NCBI GenBank assembly: GCA_023434825.1
Contig: JAEYSH010000155.1
Coordinates: 1 to 8,386 of the forward strand
Source: Methanobacteriota archaeon
Lineage (GTDB): Archaea > Methanobacteriota > Methanobacteria > Methanobacteriales > Methanobacteriaceae
Direction of reading: 5' to 3'
Length of the DNA: 8,386 bases
Part shown: in pieces, positions 1 to 7,392 of the stretch
Position numbering within the stretch: the first letter of the stretch is position 1
Layout: each line of letters starts with the position of its first letter
Made by a program: the position numbers and the translations under genes
The notes under the pieces: model-generated
Database searches by the model: none
Seen by the model: only the letters and a program-made list of their open reading frames with translations
What the model was told of the DNA's origin: nothing

Positions 1-2286
1 AAAACAGATTTTAGTAATTCTGTTTTAGGACATGAAAAAGAATATGAATATTTATTTCGTAAATCTCCTTTAGGAATTATTTTTTATGATAAAAACGGTA
101 ATTTAATTAAAGCTAATGAATTTGCCCTTGAAATTATGGCTATTCCGAAATTAGATGATATTTTAGGTTCTAATTTGTTTGATAACCCCTATATTATGAA
201 TAAAAAAGAAGAAATATCTAAAAAGGGAGTCATTGAATTTCAAGCACCTTTAGATCTTGATCTAATGAAGAAACTAGGCTTTTATACTCCAGTCAAAAAA
301 GGAACTTTATCTATATATTATAGAGTTTCTGTTTATGATCAGGGATATTTAGTTCAGATTCACAATATAACAGATCTTAAAAATATAAATGAGATAAATA
401 AAAGTGAAAAGAAGTTTCGCGCTATTTTTGATTCTATGAATGAATCTTTTATGTTAAGCCAACTCATATGCGATAAAAATGGAAAACCCTTTGACTGGAA
501 ATATATTTCTGTAAATCGTGCAGCAACATCTGCATATGGTATGAAACCAGAAATGATAGAAAATAAGACTTTTAGGGAGGTTTTTCCAGATATGGAACCC
601 CCTAATCTACAAATGATTGCAGATGCGGTATCAAATAATAAAATTATAAAAAATGGAGAGTTTTATAGCCAAGTTACAAAACAGTGGCTTGAAGTTGATG
701 TATACCCTCAAAATGAGGATAATTTTGCTGTTTTTACAAGAGATATTACTAAACGTAAATTGGCTGAAAAAGCCATTAAGGAAAGTGAAGAAAAATATCG
801 TCTAATAGTAGAGACAACAAATGAGGGTATCTGGGAAATGGACAATCAATTTGTCACTATGCATGTTAATTCAGCAATGGCAGCAATGGTCGGATATACA
901 CCTCAAGAGATGATTGGGAAGCCAGTACCCAAGTTTCTATTTAAAGCAGATCTCGAAGATCATGCAGACCGTATGGGTAAAAGAAAAAAAGGGACTCATG
1001 GAAAATATGAGTGCCGATTAAAACATAGAGATGGGAGTATTAAATGGGCTTTAGTTTCTGCAACTCCAAAAAAAGACATAAATGATAAATTTACAGGTTC
1101 TTTTGCTATGTTCGTCGATATTACTCAACGTAAAAAGCTTGAAGAGAAATTAAAAGAATCATATAACGATCTGGAATTAAAAATCCAAAAAAGAACTAAA
1201 GAGATCGAATATCAGGCTAATTTACTTGAAAATGTTAATGATGCTATAATAGCTACAGATAATGAATTTAATATAACTTCATGGAATAATGCAGCTGAAA
1301 AAATATATGGCTGGAAATCTGAAGAAGTTTTAGGAAAAGATTCAACACCAATTCTTCAAATAGAATTCTATGATTCTAATAGCGAAGAAATGATTCAATC
1401 AATAGTGAAAAAAGGAAGTTTTAAGGGTGAAACAATTCACCATAAAAAAGACGGAACTCCTATTTTTATAGATTCAACTGTAGTTGAAATGAAAGATTCA
1501 AATGATAATGTTAGGGGTTGGGTAGCGGTTAATCGTGATATATCAAGGCGTAAAAAATATGAAAAAGAATTAGAAAAAATTATTGAAGAGTTAAAACGCT
1601 CTAATGAGGAATTAGAACATTTTGCTTATGTTGCAAGTCATGATTTACAGGAGCCACTCCGAACTATCGCCAGTTTTACTCAATTATTAGAATATAGATA
1701 CAAAAATAAGCTGGATTCTGATGCTGATGAGTTTATGGATTATATTGTTGAAGCTGCTAAACGCATGAAAGACCAGATTGAAGGTTTACTTGAATATTCA
1801 CGTGTTGCAACAAAAGGCGAGGACTTTAAATTAGTGGATTTAAATGAAATTCTTGATATAACTCTTCAGAACTTATATACCTTAATTAAAGAGTCTAAAG
1901 CTAAAATAATATTTGATAATCTACCTAGTGTTTGGGGAGATGAAGGACAATTAGAAAGAGTTTTTCAAAACATTATTTCTAATGCTATTAAGTTTAGAAA
2001 ACTTGAAGAACCTCTTATAATCAATGTAGTGTATAATATAAGTGAGGATAACAAGGAATATGTATTTAGCATTAAAGATAATGGCATTGGAATAGAGGAA
2101 GAGTATTTAGATCGTATTTTCACTATATTTCAGCGTTTACATACAAGAGATGTTTATGATGGCACTGGTATTGGTCTTTCTATAGTTAAAAGAATAGCTG
2201 AAAGACATGGGGGACGCATCTGGGTTGAATCTTCTTTTGGTAAAGGATCAACATTTTATTTTACATTGCCTATATTTGATAACTAA
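1..2286 (+). CDS. Multi-PAS sensor histidine kinase, 5' end outside the window
   Basis: This is a soluble signal-transducing histidine kinase, predicted to autophosphorylate on a histidine in response to signals sensed by its PAS domains. Frame 1 is open from the first base, so 761 residues are visible and the true start lies upstream; the ATG at 136 falls inside the first PAS domain. Numbering from base 1, four PAS-like domains sit at about 15-126, 139-253, 263-378 and 404-517, the last three closing with a PAC-type DIT/DIS-x-RK motif. A charged helical linker lies at about 380-403. A HisKA domain follows with the H-box ASHDLQEP (His at bases 1639-1641), then a HATPase domain with N-box NIISNAIKF, G1 box DNGIG (2077-2091) and G2 box GTGIGL (2161-2178). 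All catalytic motifs look intact. I see no membrane segment and no receiver domain in the visible part. The family is common in methanogens; the ligand and partner are unknown. It converges on the tRNA and ribosomal genes and is probably unrelated to them. Confidence 0.95.
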   Translation, partial: KTDFSNSVLGHEKEYEYLFRKSPLGIIFYDKNGNLIKANEFALEIMAIPKLDDILGSNLFDNPYIMNKKEEISKKGVIEFQAPLDLDLMKKLGFYTPVKKGTLSIYYRVSVYDQGYLVQIHNITDLKNINEINKSEKKFRAIFDSMNESFMLSQLICDKNGKPFDWKYISVNRAATSAYGMKPEMIENKTFREVFPDMEPPNLQMIADAVSNNKIIKNGEFYSQVTKQWLEVDVYPQNEDNFAVFTRDITKRKLAEKAIKESEEKYRLIVETTNEGIWEMDNQFVTMHVNSAMAAMVGYTPQEMIGKPVPKFLFKADLEDHADRMGKRKKGTHGKYECRLKHRDGSIKWALVSATPKKDINDKFTGSFAMFVDITQRKKLEEKLKESYNDLELKIQKRTKEIEYQANLLENVNDAIIATDNEFNITSWNNAAEKIYGWKSEEVLGKDSTPILQIEFYDSNSEEMIQSIVKKGSFKGETIHHKKDGTPIFIDSTVVEMKDSNDNVRGWVAVNRDISRRKKYEKELEKIIEELKRSNEELEHFAYVASHDLQEPLRTIASFTQLLEYRYKNKLDSDADEFMDYIVEAAKRMKDQIEGLLEYSRVATKGEDFKLVDLNEILDITLQNLYTLIKESKAKIIFDNLPSVWGDEGQLERVFQNIISNAIKFRKLEEPLIINVVYNISEDNKEYVFSIKDNGIGIEEEYLDRIFTIFQRLHTRDVYDGTGIGLSIVKRIAERHGGRIWVESSFGKGSTFYFTLPIFDN

Positions 2287-2346
2287 ATAATTATAAAATT
2301 AATTTTTAGTGCAATAGTTAAATTTAAATTAAAATAAGAATAAGCA

Positions 2347-2431
2347 CGCCGAGACAGGGATTTGAACCCTGGAGGAGCACAGCTCCACGGGATCTCAAGT
2401 CCCGCGCCTTTCCTGGCTAGGCTATCTCGGC
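2347..2431 (-). tRNA. tRNA-Ser, anticodon UGA
   Basis: The minus strand folds into a complete class II tRNA of 85 nt that delivers serine to UCA codons. A perfect 7-bp acceptor stem pairs GCCGAGA with TCTCGGC, followed by discriminator G73, which suits serine. A 3-bp D stem (GCC/GGC) is followed by a 5-bp anticodon stem (CGGGA/TCCCG) that closes the loop CTTGAGA, with anticodon TGA at 2397-2395. The long variable arm has a 5-bp stem (GGAGC/GCTCC) with a TGT loop, as expected for Ser. The T arm is CAGGG/CCCTG with loop TTCAAAT. CCA is not encoded, so it must be added after transcription. The gene lies 89 nt beyond the rps10 stop in the same orientation, and its 3' end is 60 nt from the stop codon of the convergent histidine kinase. 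No intron is present. Confidence 0.97.
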
Positions 2432-2447
2432 ATAAGAATGGATTTTT

Positions 2448-2474
2448 GATTATATAGTATTTATCCTATTTAAA
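2448..2474 (-). promoter_or_regulatory. Candidate promoter region of tRNA-Ser
   Basis: Two TATA-like boxes on the minus strand precede the tRNA. TTTAAATA at 2467-2474 is close to the methanogen consensus and would place initiation near 2446, giving a leader of about 15 nt for RNase P to remove. ACTATATAAT at 2449-2458 would initiate almost at the mature 5' end. The first is preferred because it allows a normal leader. The assignment rests on motif likeness alone in AT-rich DNA. Confidence 0.45.
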
Positions 2475-2491
2475 GTTAATTATGAGTTAAA

Positions 2492-2511
2492 TTCCACAAA
2501 TAAATGTGGAA
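2492..2511 (-). terminator. Palindrome just after rps10, possible terminator
   Basis: A perfect 7-bp inverted repeat (TTCCACA / TGTGGAA) with a 6-nt AT-only loop begins 9 nt after the rps10 stop codon. In the minus-strand transcript the stem is followed only by a short UUU and then mixed AU sequence, so it is not a classical bacterial-type terminator. It may mark or protect the 3' end of the tuf-rps10 transcript and separates it from the tRNA promoter. Confidence 0.4.
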
Positions 2512-2520
2512 AGGTTATAT

Positions 2521-2829
2521 TTAACTCTTGAGTTCGATTTCAATGCTCACATTATCAGGAACATTTACTTTCATGACCTGTCTCATTGCCCTTTCATCGG
2601 CTTCGATTCCTACAAGTCTTTTGTGTATTCTAAGTTCCCATTTTTCCCATGTAGCTTTTCCTTCTCCATCTGGAGATTTTCTGGTTGGGACTACTAATTT
2701 TTTGGTTGGAAGTGGGATTGGGCCTGATAGATCTACACCAGTACGTTCTGCAATTTTCCTTAATTGGTCGCATACATACTGTAGTTTTTCGGGGTCTGTC
2801 CCTGTAAGTTTAATTCTTGCTTTGTGCAT
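2521..2829 (-). CDS. rps10: 30S ribosomal protein uS10
   Basis: uS10 is a protein of the small-subunit head. The 102-residue product has the expected length and the archaeal uS10 layout: an N-terminal strand MHKARIKLTG, a helix rich in charged residues (about 13-30), and then the long hairpin loop that in known ribosomes reaches into the head (about 36-72, GPIPLPTKK through WELRIHKRLV). The acidic C-terminal strand ends in IEIELKS. The ATG is preceded by GGAGGAT at a 5-nt spacing, which supports this start. It follows tuf by 45 nt with no obvious promoter between them, so the two are probably cotranscribed, matching the conserved archaeal order EF-2, EF-1A, S10. Confidence 0.98.
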   Translation of the reverse strand: MHKARIKLTGTDPEKLQYVCDQLRKIAERTGVDLSGPIPLPTKKLVVPTRKSPDGEGKATWEKWELRIHKRLVGIEADERAMRQVMKVNVPDNVSIEIELKS

Positions 2830-2874
2830 TTAATATCCTCCGAAAGAAAATAAAAGAAAGTAATAGGGGTTAAC

Positions 2875-4116
<1,242 letters not shown>

Positions 4117-4127
4117 TTAATTAACCT

Positions 4128-4163
4128 CCAAAAATTTCAATTTTTTTTGATTTTAATTTTTGG
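4128..4163 (-). promoter_or_regulatory. tuf leader hairpin overlapping the Shine-Dalgarno site
   Basis: A perfect 9-bp inverted repeat, CCAAAAATT (4128-4136) and AATTTTTGG (4155-4163), flanks an 18-nt T/A-rich loop in which TCAA (4137-4140 region) and TTGA can add a short inner stem. On the minus strand the downstream arm ends with the first two G residues of the tuf Shine-Dalgarno sequence GGAGG (4125-4129). Folding would partly occlude ribosome binding. The inverted repeat is visible directly; a regulatory role is inference. Confidence 0.4.
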
Positions 4164-4167
4164 GTTC

Positions 4168-4186
4168 AGGAAATTGAAAATTTCCT
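4168..4186. repeat. 8-bp palindrome at the expected tuf transcription start
   Basis: AGGAAATT and AATTTCCT form a perfect 8-bp inverted repeat around a 3-nt centre. It sits about 10-30 nt downstream of the best tuf TATA-like box, thus at or around the predicted start of transcription. That position would suit a repressor operator on DNA better than an intact RNA hairpin. No oligo-T follows on the minus strand, so it is not a terminator for upstream genes. Confidence 0.35.
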
Positions 4187-4193
4187 TCACTCC

Positions 4194-4209
4194 ATATAAA
4201 ATCATTTAT
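4194..4209 (-). promoter_or_regulatory. Candidate tuf promoter (BRE plus TATA box)
   Basis: On the minus strand the sequence AAATGATTTTATATGG resembles a TFB-recognition element (AAATGA) followed by a TATA box (TTTTATAT at 4194-4201). Initiation about 25 nt downstream of the box centre would fall near 4172, giving a leader of roughly 55 nt that contains the Shine-Dalgarno hairpin. A second weaker box, CTATAAAT, lies just upstream. A separate promoter fits the high demand for EF-1A relative to other proteins of the cluster. Confidence 0.45.
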
Positions 4210-4249
4210 AGATTAGTCTAACATTTTACAATTTAGTTACTTGTGCTTA

Positions 4250-4287
4250 TTAAGTTATCGGTATTCTCTACCTTTTGGATAACTCAA
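4250..4287 (-). other. Imperfect two-tier hairpin in the fusA-tuf gap
   Basis: TTAAGTTATC (4250-4259) is complementary to GATAACTCAA (4278-4287) at 9 of 10 positions, the tenth being a possible G-U pair. Inside it GGTA (4260-4263) pairs with TACC (4269-4272), leaving a 5-nt bulge on one side and a 5-nt apical loop. The combination of an outer stem, an asymmetric bulge and an inner stem looks more like a folded RNA than a simple operator. It lies upstream of the predicted tuf promoter, so it would be transcribed only by readthrough from fusA or from a more distal start. Its function is unknown. Confidence 0.35.
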
Positions 4288-4311
4288 TTATTAAAAAGTG
4301 AATTAAAATGG

Positions 4312-4329
4312 TGGATGAATGTTCATCCA
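4312..4329. repeat. 8-bp palindrome downstream of fusA
   Basis: TGGATGAA and TTCATCCA form a perfect 8-bp inverted repeat around a 2-nt centre, about 40 nt beyond the fusA stop. As RNA the minus strand would form a 7-bp stem with a tetraloop, and a TTTTT run occurs 14 nt further on (4293-4297). It could be part of the fusA transcript 3' end or a protein-binding site upstream of tuf. It is more GC-rich than its surroundings, which argues against chance AT pairing. Confidence 0.4.
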
Positions 4330-4340
4330 ATTATTAGATT

Positions 4341-4356
4341 AAAAAATTTGAAAAAG
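4341..4356 (-). terminator. Oligo-T tracts after fusA, candidate archaeal terminator
   Basis: On the minus strand, within 30 nt of the fusA stop codon, runs of five and six T residues are separated by CAAA (complement of 4341-4355). U-rich stretches without a strong hairpin are the usual termination signal of archaeal RNA polymerase, so much fusA transcription may end here. Efficiency cannot be judged from sequence. Confidence 0.45.
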
Positions 4357-4368
4357 GAAAATATAAGA

Positions 4369-6561
4369 TTATCCTAAATAATGGTCTGGACCATATGGTT
4401 CAGGACTTAATCCTTTCCTATCTCTTATTTGTCTTACGATTTGTTTTTGAAGCTCAACAGGTAATCTTTCGAAACCTGCACTTTCTGTTGACCATAAACA
4501 TCTACCTTCAGTAGCAGATCTTATGTCTCCAGCAAATCCGAACATTTCTGCAACAGGGACTTTTGACTCAAGGGTCATCATGTCACCTTCTTGCTGCATG
4601 TCCACAATTTGGCCTCTTCTGTTTTGTACTTCCCTTGTTGCTGAACCCATGTAATCTTGAGGAGTATTGATGAATACTTTCTGTTTAGGTTCCAGTAATG
4701 TTGGCTGAGCCATCATTATAGCTCCGTATACAGCTTTTCTTATTGCAGGTAAAACCTGAGCTGGTCCTCTGTGTACAGCATCCTCGTGAATCTTAGCATC
4801 CATGAGCTTTATTTTTATACCCATGACTCTTTCTCTTGCAATTGGGCCGTCGTCTAATGCACTTTCGAACCCTTCAAGGAGAAGTTCTTTAATTTCGTCC
4901 AGGTACTGTATACCACGGGTCATGTTTATGAATAAACTGCGCTCGTATACATCCCATACCCTTCTTGCTTCATCTTTTTCAAGACCGTATTCCATGAATG
5001 TTGCTGCTTCTTCTTTCCCTTTTACTTTGCCTTCTTTGATCTTTTTGTCTTGAAGAGCCTGGAACATTTCGTCTTCTAATGGTTCAATTTCAATGTAGAA
5101 TCTGTTGTGCTTGTTAGGTGATTTACCTTCCACTGGTCCGGCTTTACCGGCGATTGTTTCTCTGTATACAACGATAGGTGGTGAAGTTTCTATTTCTACA
5201 CCTTTTTCATTGATTCTGTAAGTGATAATTTCAAGGTGAAGTTCACCCATACCTGCGATGAGGTGCTCACCTGTTTCTTCGTTAATTTCAATTCGTACTG
5301 TAGGGTCTTCTTTACCGACCTGTCTTAAAACTTCTATGAGTTTTGGAAGGTCTTTGGTATTTTTAGCTTCAACAGCAACTGTAACTACAGGTTCAGATAT
5401 GTGTTCTAATCCTTCGAAAGCTTTGATTTTTCTTCCAGGTTCAGAAATTGTTTCCCCTGCGACAGCGTTTCTTGCACCGGTTATTGCAACAATGTTTCCT
5501 GCTGGAACTTTATCAGTGTTGATCCTTTCTGGACCAAAGTATACTCCAACCTGTTGGGTCCTGGCTTTACCGTGTGAACCTACGAAGAAGATTTCAGTAC
5601 CTTTTTCTATGGTTCCACCGTATACACGACCTGTTGCAATTTCACCAGCGTGTTTGTCTATACTGATGTTTGTAACCATTACAGCTAATGGCGAATCTGG
5701 ACTTGTATTAATCATACCCTGTCCTTCTTCACTTTCGATATCTCCAGCCCAGATAGCTGGTACCCTGTATCTTTGTGATACTTCTGGACTTGGTAAGTGT
5801 TCTATAACCATATCGAGTAAAACTTCAGTAATTGGAGCTGCGTTAGCTAATTCCTTCTGGTTTTCATCTCTACAGTATTCGTAAATATTTTTGAATGTGA
5901 TACCTGTTTTCTGCATAATTGGAACGTTTATCGCCCAGTTGTGGTATGCAGAACCGAATGCTACACTTCCGTCTTCTACTTTAGCTAACCAATCGTCTTT
6001 AAGTTCTTTTGGAGCCATTGATCTTATGATCTTGTTTGCAGAAGCGATAATTTTAATAAATCTCTGTTGGAGTTCAGTATCATCTAATTTCAATTCATTT
6101 ATGAGACGATCAACCTTGTTAATAAATAATACTGGTTTAACGTTCTCTTTAAGAGCCTGTCTTAATACAGTTTCTGTTTGAGGCATGATACCTTCAACAG
6201 CACAGATAACTACTACTGCACCATCTACCGCTCTCATTGCACGAGTTACGTCCCCACCAAAGTCAACGTGACCTGGTGTATCAATAAGGTTAATCAGGTA
6301 TTCTCCATCTTTATATTTGTGTACCATGGACACGTTTGCTGCGTCGATGGTAATTCCTCTTGCTTGTTCTTGTTCATCAAAATCAAGGAATCTCTGATCA
6401 CCTGCAAGCTCTGCAGATATCATTCCTGCACCAGCAAGCAAGTTATCGGATAATGTTGTTTTCCCGTGATCAATGTGGGCTACAATCCCGATGTTTCTGA
6501 TGTTTTCGGGCTGGTACATCAATTCCTTAATTTTACTAATCATTTTGTCCCGTCTACTCAC
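4369..6561 (-). CDS. fusA: Translation elongation factor EF-2
   Basis: EF-2 is the GTPase that drives translocation of tRNAs and mRNA on the ribosome. Starting at the GTG at 6561 gives 730 residues, the length I recognise for Methanobacteriales, beginning MSRRDKMISKIKELM. The G domain has the P-loop AHIDHGKT (28-35), switch I RGITID (68-73), DTPGH (94-98) and NKVD (148-151). Later domains include the GARNAVAGET barrel signature and, near residue 597 (bases 4771-4773), the histidine of VHRGPAQ that is modified to diphthamide in archaea and eukaryotes. The C-terminus is the typical GLSPEPYGPDHYLG. The start is set by AAGGTGAT at 6566-6573, a perfect match to the 16S tail, 4 nt before the GTG; another in-frame GTG at 6570 lies within that site and is an unlikely start. 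A 216-nt gap with terminator- and promoter-like elements separates it from rps7. Confidence 0.98.
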   Translation of the reverse strand: MSRRDKMISKIKELMYQPENIRNIGIVAHIDHGKTTLSDNLLAGAGMISAELAGDQRFLDFDEQEQARGITIDAANVSMVHKYKDGEYLINLIDTPGHVDFGGDVTRAMRAVDGAVVVICAVEGIMPQTETVLRQALKENVKPVLFINKVDRLINELKLDDTELQQRFIKIIASANKIIRSMAPKELKDDWLAKVEDGSVAFGSAYHNWAINVPIMQKTGITFKNIYEYCRDENQKELANAAPITEVLLDMVIEHLPSPEVSQRYRVPAIWAGDIESEEGQGMINTSPDSPLAVMVTNISIDKHAGEIATGRVYGGTIEKGTEIFFVGSHGKARTQQVGVYFGPERINTDKVPAGNIVAITGARNAVAGETISEPGRKIKAFEGLEHISEPVVTVAVEAKNTKDLPKLIEVLRQVGKEDPTVRIEINEETGEHLIAGMGELHLEIITYRINEKGVEIETSPPIVVYRETIAGKAGPVEGKSPNKHNRFYIEIEPLEDEMFQALQDKKIKEGKVKGKEEAATFMEYGLEKDEARRVWDVYERSLFINMTRGIQYLDEIKELLLEGFESALDDGPIARERVMGIKIKLMDAKIHEDAVHRGPAQVLPAIRKAVYGAIMMAQPTLLEPKQKVFINTPQDYMGSATREVQNRRGQIVDMQQEGDMMTLESKVPVAEMFGFAGDIRSATEGRCLWSTESAGFERLPVELQKQIVRQIRDRKGLSPEPYGPDHYLG

Positions 6562-6565
6562 TATA

Positions 6566-6573
6566 ATCACCTT
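6566..6573 (-). promoter_or_regulatory. fusA Shine-Dalgarno site that decides the start codon
   Basis: AAGGTGAT on the minus strand is complementary to the archaeal 16S rRNA 3' tail and ends 4 nt before the GTG at 6561. The alternative GTG at 6570 is part of this site, which rules it out in practice. Confidence 0.8.
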
Positions 6574-6600
6574 GTAATTATAAAATAGTTTAAAAGCAGA

Positions 6601-6608
6601 TATTTAAA
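6601..6608 (-). promoter_or_regulatory. Candidate proximal TATA box of fusA
   Basis: TTTAAATA on the minus strand, within GCCTTTAAATATC, matches the methanogen TATA consensus. Initiation about 25 nt downstream would fall near 6580, leaving a short leader of about 20 nt that just includes the Shine-Dalgarno site. It competes with an equally good box further upstream at 6677-6685. Confidence 0.4.
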
Positions 6609-6676
6609 GGCATTTTATATTGTAAATTTCTATAACTAGTAGGTTAATTGCCTTATATTTAATGTATATATCGTAG

Positions 6677-6690
6677 TTTATATATTTTGG
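6677..6690 (-). promoter_or_regulatory. Candidate distal promoter of fusA
   Basis: The minus strand reads CCAAAATATATAAA, a TATA box (ATATATAAA) preceded by an A-rich TFB-recognition-like element. Transcription would begin near 6655, giving a leader of about 95 nt. It lies immediately beyond the rps7 terminator-like hairpin, an arrangement that makes an independent EF-2 promoter plausible. The AT-rich setting limits confidence. Confidence 0.4.
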
Positions 6691-6695
6691 CCATT

Positions 6696-6734
6696 AAAAA
6701 TATAATCTAAATTGGATATAAATCCTTTTTAGAT
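6696..6734 (-). terminator. Hairpin plus oligo-T after rps7
   Basis: ATCTAAA (6705-6711) pairs perfectly with TTTAGAT (6728-6734). Inside, after a symmetric 2x2 internal loop, GGAT (6714-6717) pairs with ATCC (6722-6725) around a 4-nt loop. In the minus-strand transcript this 30-nt hairpin is followed within 9 nt by TTTTT (complement of 6696-6700). It begins about 44 nt past the rps7 stop and is the best hairpin-type terminator candidate in the window, marking the likely end of the rps12-rps7 transcript. Confidence 0.5.
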
Positions 6735-6777
6735 GTATTAAATGCTTTAATATCAGCTTATTTATTAGAATTTAAAT

Positions 6778-7338
6778 TTAGTGTGCAGATCTTGCAATTC
6801 TCTCTTTTTCGTCTTTTTTACTAATTGCAAAACTTCTGGTATCATATTCAGCTGCAAATAATAATTCATCAGCTAAACATTCTTCTGCAGATTTTTTCCT
6901 TTTGAATGAGGATTGTAGTGCACCTTTTGTAATAAATCCGAGAGCTAAATCCACTCTTCTTTGTGGAGCAATGTCTACAGCTACTTGGTATCCAATACCA
7001 CCGTATTTTACTCTTGTAATTTCTTCCCTTGGAGCTGCATTTTCAACAGCTTTGACCAATATCTGGACAGGGTTTTCTTTTGATCTTTTGTTTATAACTT
7101 CAAAAGAACCTTTTACAATATTGTATGATTTATTTTTCTTTCCAGAGTTTATGTGGGTCCTCATAATTTTATTCATTAATCTTTCCACGATTGAAACTCT
7201 TGATTTAGCGAACTGTCTTTTGACATGTCTTCCTAAGGTGTGTGGAACTAGTATTTCGTCTAAGCAAATATAATTTACAAGACCAAGGTCCTCTACTTTC
7301 ACCTCTTCTAAATCCCATTTATCAAAAACCTTACTCAT
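6778..7338 (-). CDS. rps7: 30S ribosomal protein uS7
   Basis: uS7 is a primary 16S rRNA-binding protein that nucleates assembly of the small-subunit head and lines the E site. The 186-residue product has the archaeal length, with an N-terminal extension of about 40 residues relative to bacterial S7. It also has the conserved core: RQFAKSRVSIVERLMNKIMR (41-60, basic helix) and the NPVQILVKAVENAAPREE (89-106) and KYGGIGYQVAVDIAPQRR (111-128) segments typical of the family. The ATG is preceded by GAGGTAAT, a good Shine-Dalgarno match. It follows rps12 by 44 nt and is probably cotranscribed with it. In Escherichia coli S7 represses its own operon by binding the S12-S7 spacer; whether an analogous control exists here is not known. 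Confidence 0.98.
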   Translation of the reverse strand: MSKVFDKWDLEEVKVEDLGLVNYICLDEILVPHTLGRHVKRQFAKSRVSIVERLMNKIMRTHINSGKKNKSYNIVKGSFEVINKRSKENPVQILVKAVENAAPREEITRVKYGGIGYQVAVDIAPQRRVDLALGFITKGALQSSFKRKKSAEECLADELLFAAEYDTRSFAISKKDEKERIARSAH

Positions 7339-7375
7339 TAAATTACCTCACTGGTTTTCTTTTTGTTAGTGTAAT

Positions 7376-7392
7376 AGTTAGATTATCTAACT
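7376..7392 (-). other. Palindrome spanning the rps12 stop codon
   Basis: AGTTAGA (7376-7382) and TCTAACT (7386-7392) form a perfect 7-bp inverted repeat whose 3-nt loop is exactly the complement of the rps12 TAA stop. In RNA it would be a small hairpin at the end of rps12, about 37 nt before the rps7 start. No oligo-T follows, so it is unlikely to end transcription; it could influence translational coupling or be chance. Confidence 0.3.

Noticed and set aside
2395..2397. UGA anticodon as a possible selenocysteine or suppressor tRNA
   Set aside because: UGA as anticodon reads UCA (serine). The acceptor and D stems are of normal length, unlike tRNA-Sec, whose anticodon is UCA.
2528..2833. Plus-strand open frame antisense to rps10
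   Set aside because: It exactly mirrors uS10, which is certain on the minus strand.
5258..5884. Plus-strand open frame of 208 codons inside fusA
   Set aside because: Its length reflects codon bias of the opposite-strand EF-2 gene. The Ser/Thr/Phe-rich product has no recognisable domain.
6607..6654. Distant inverted pair AAGGCA / TGCCTT upstream of fusA
   Set aside because: Only 6 bp with a 36-nt spacer; expected by chance in a gap of this size.
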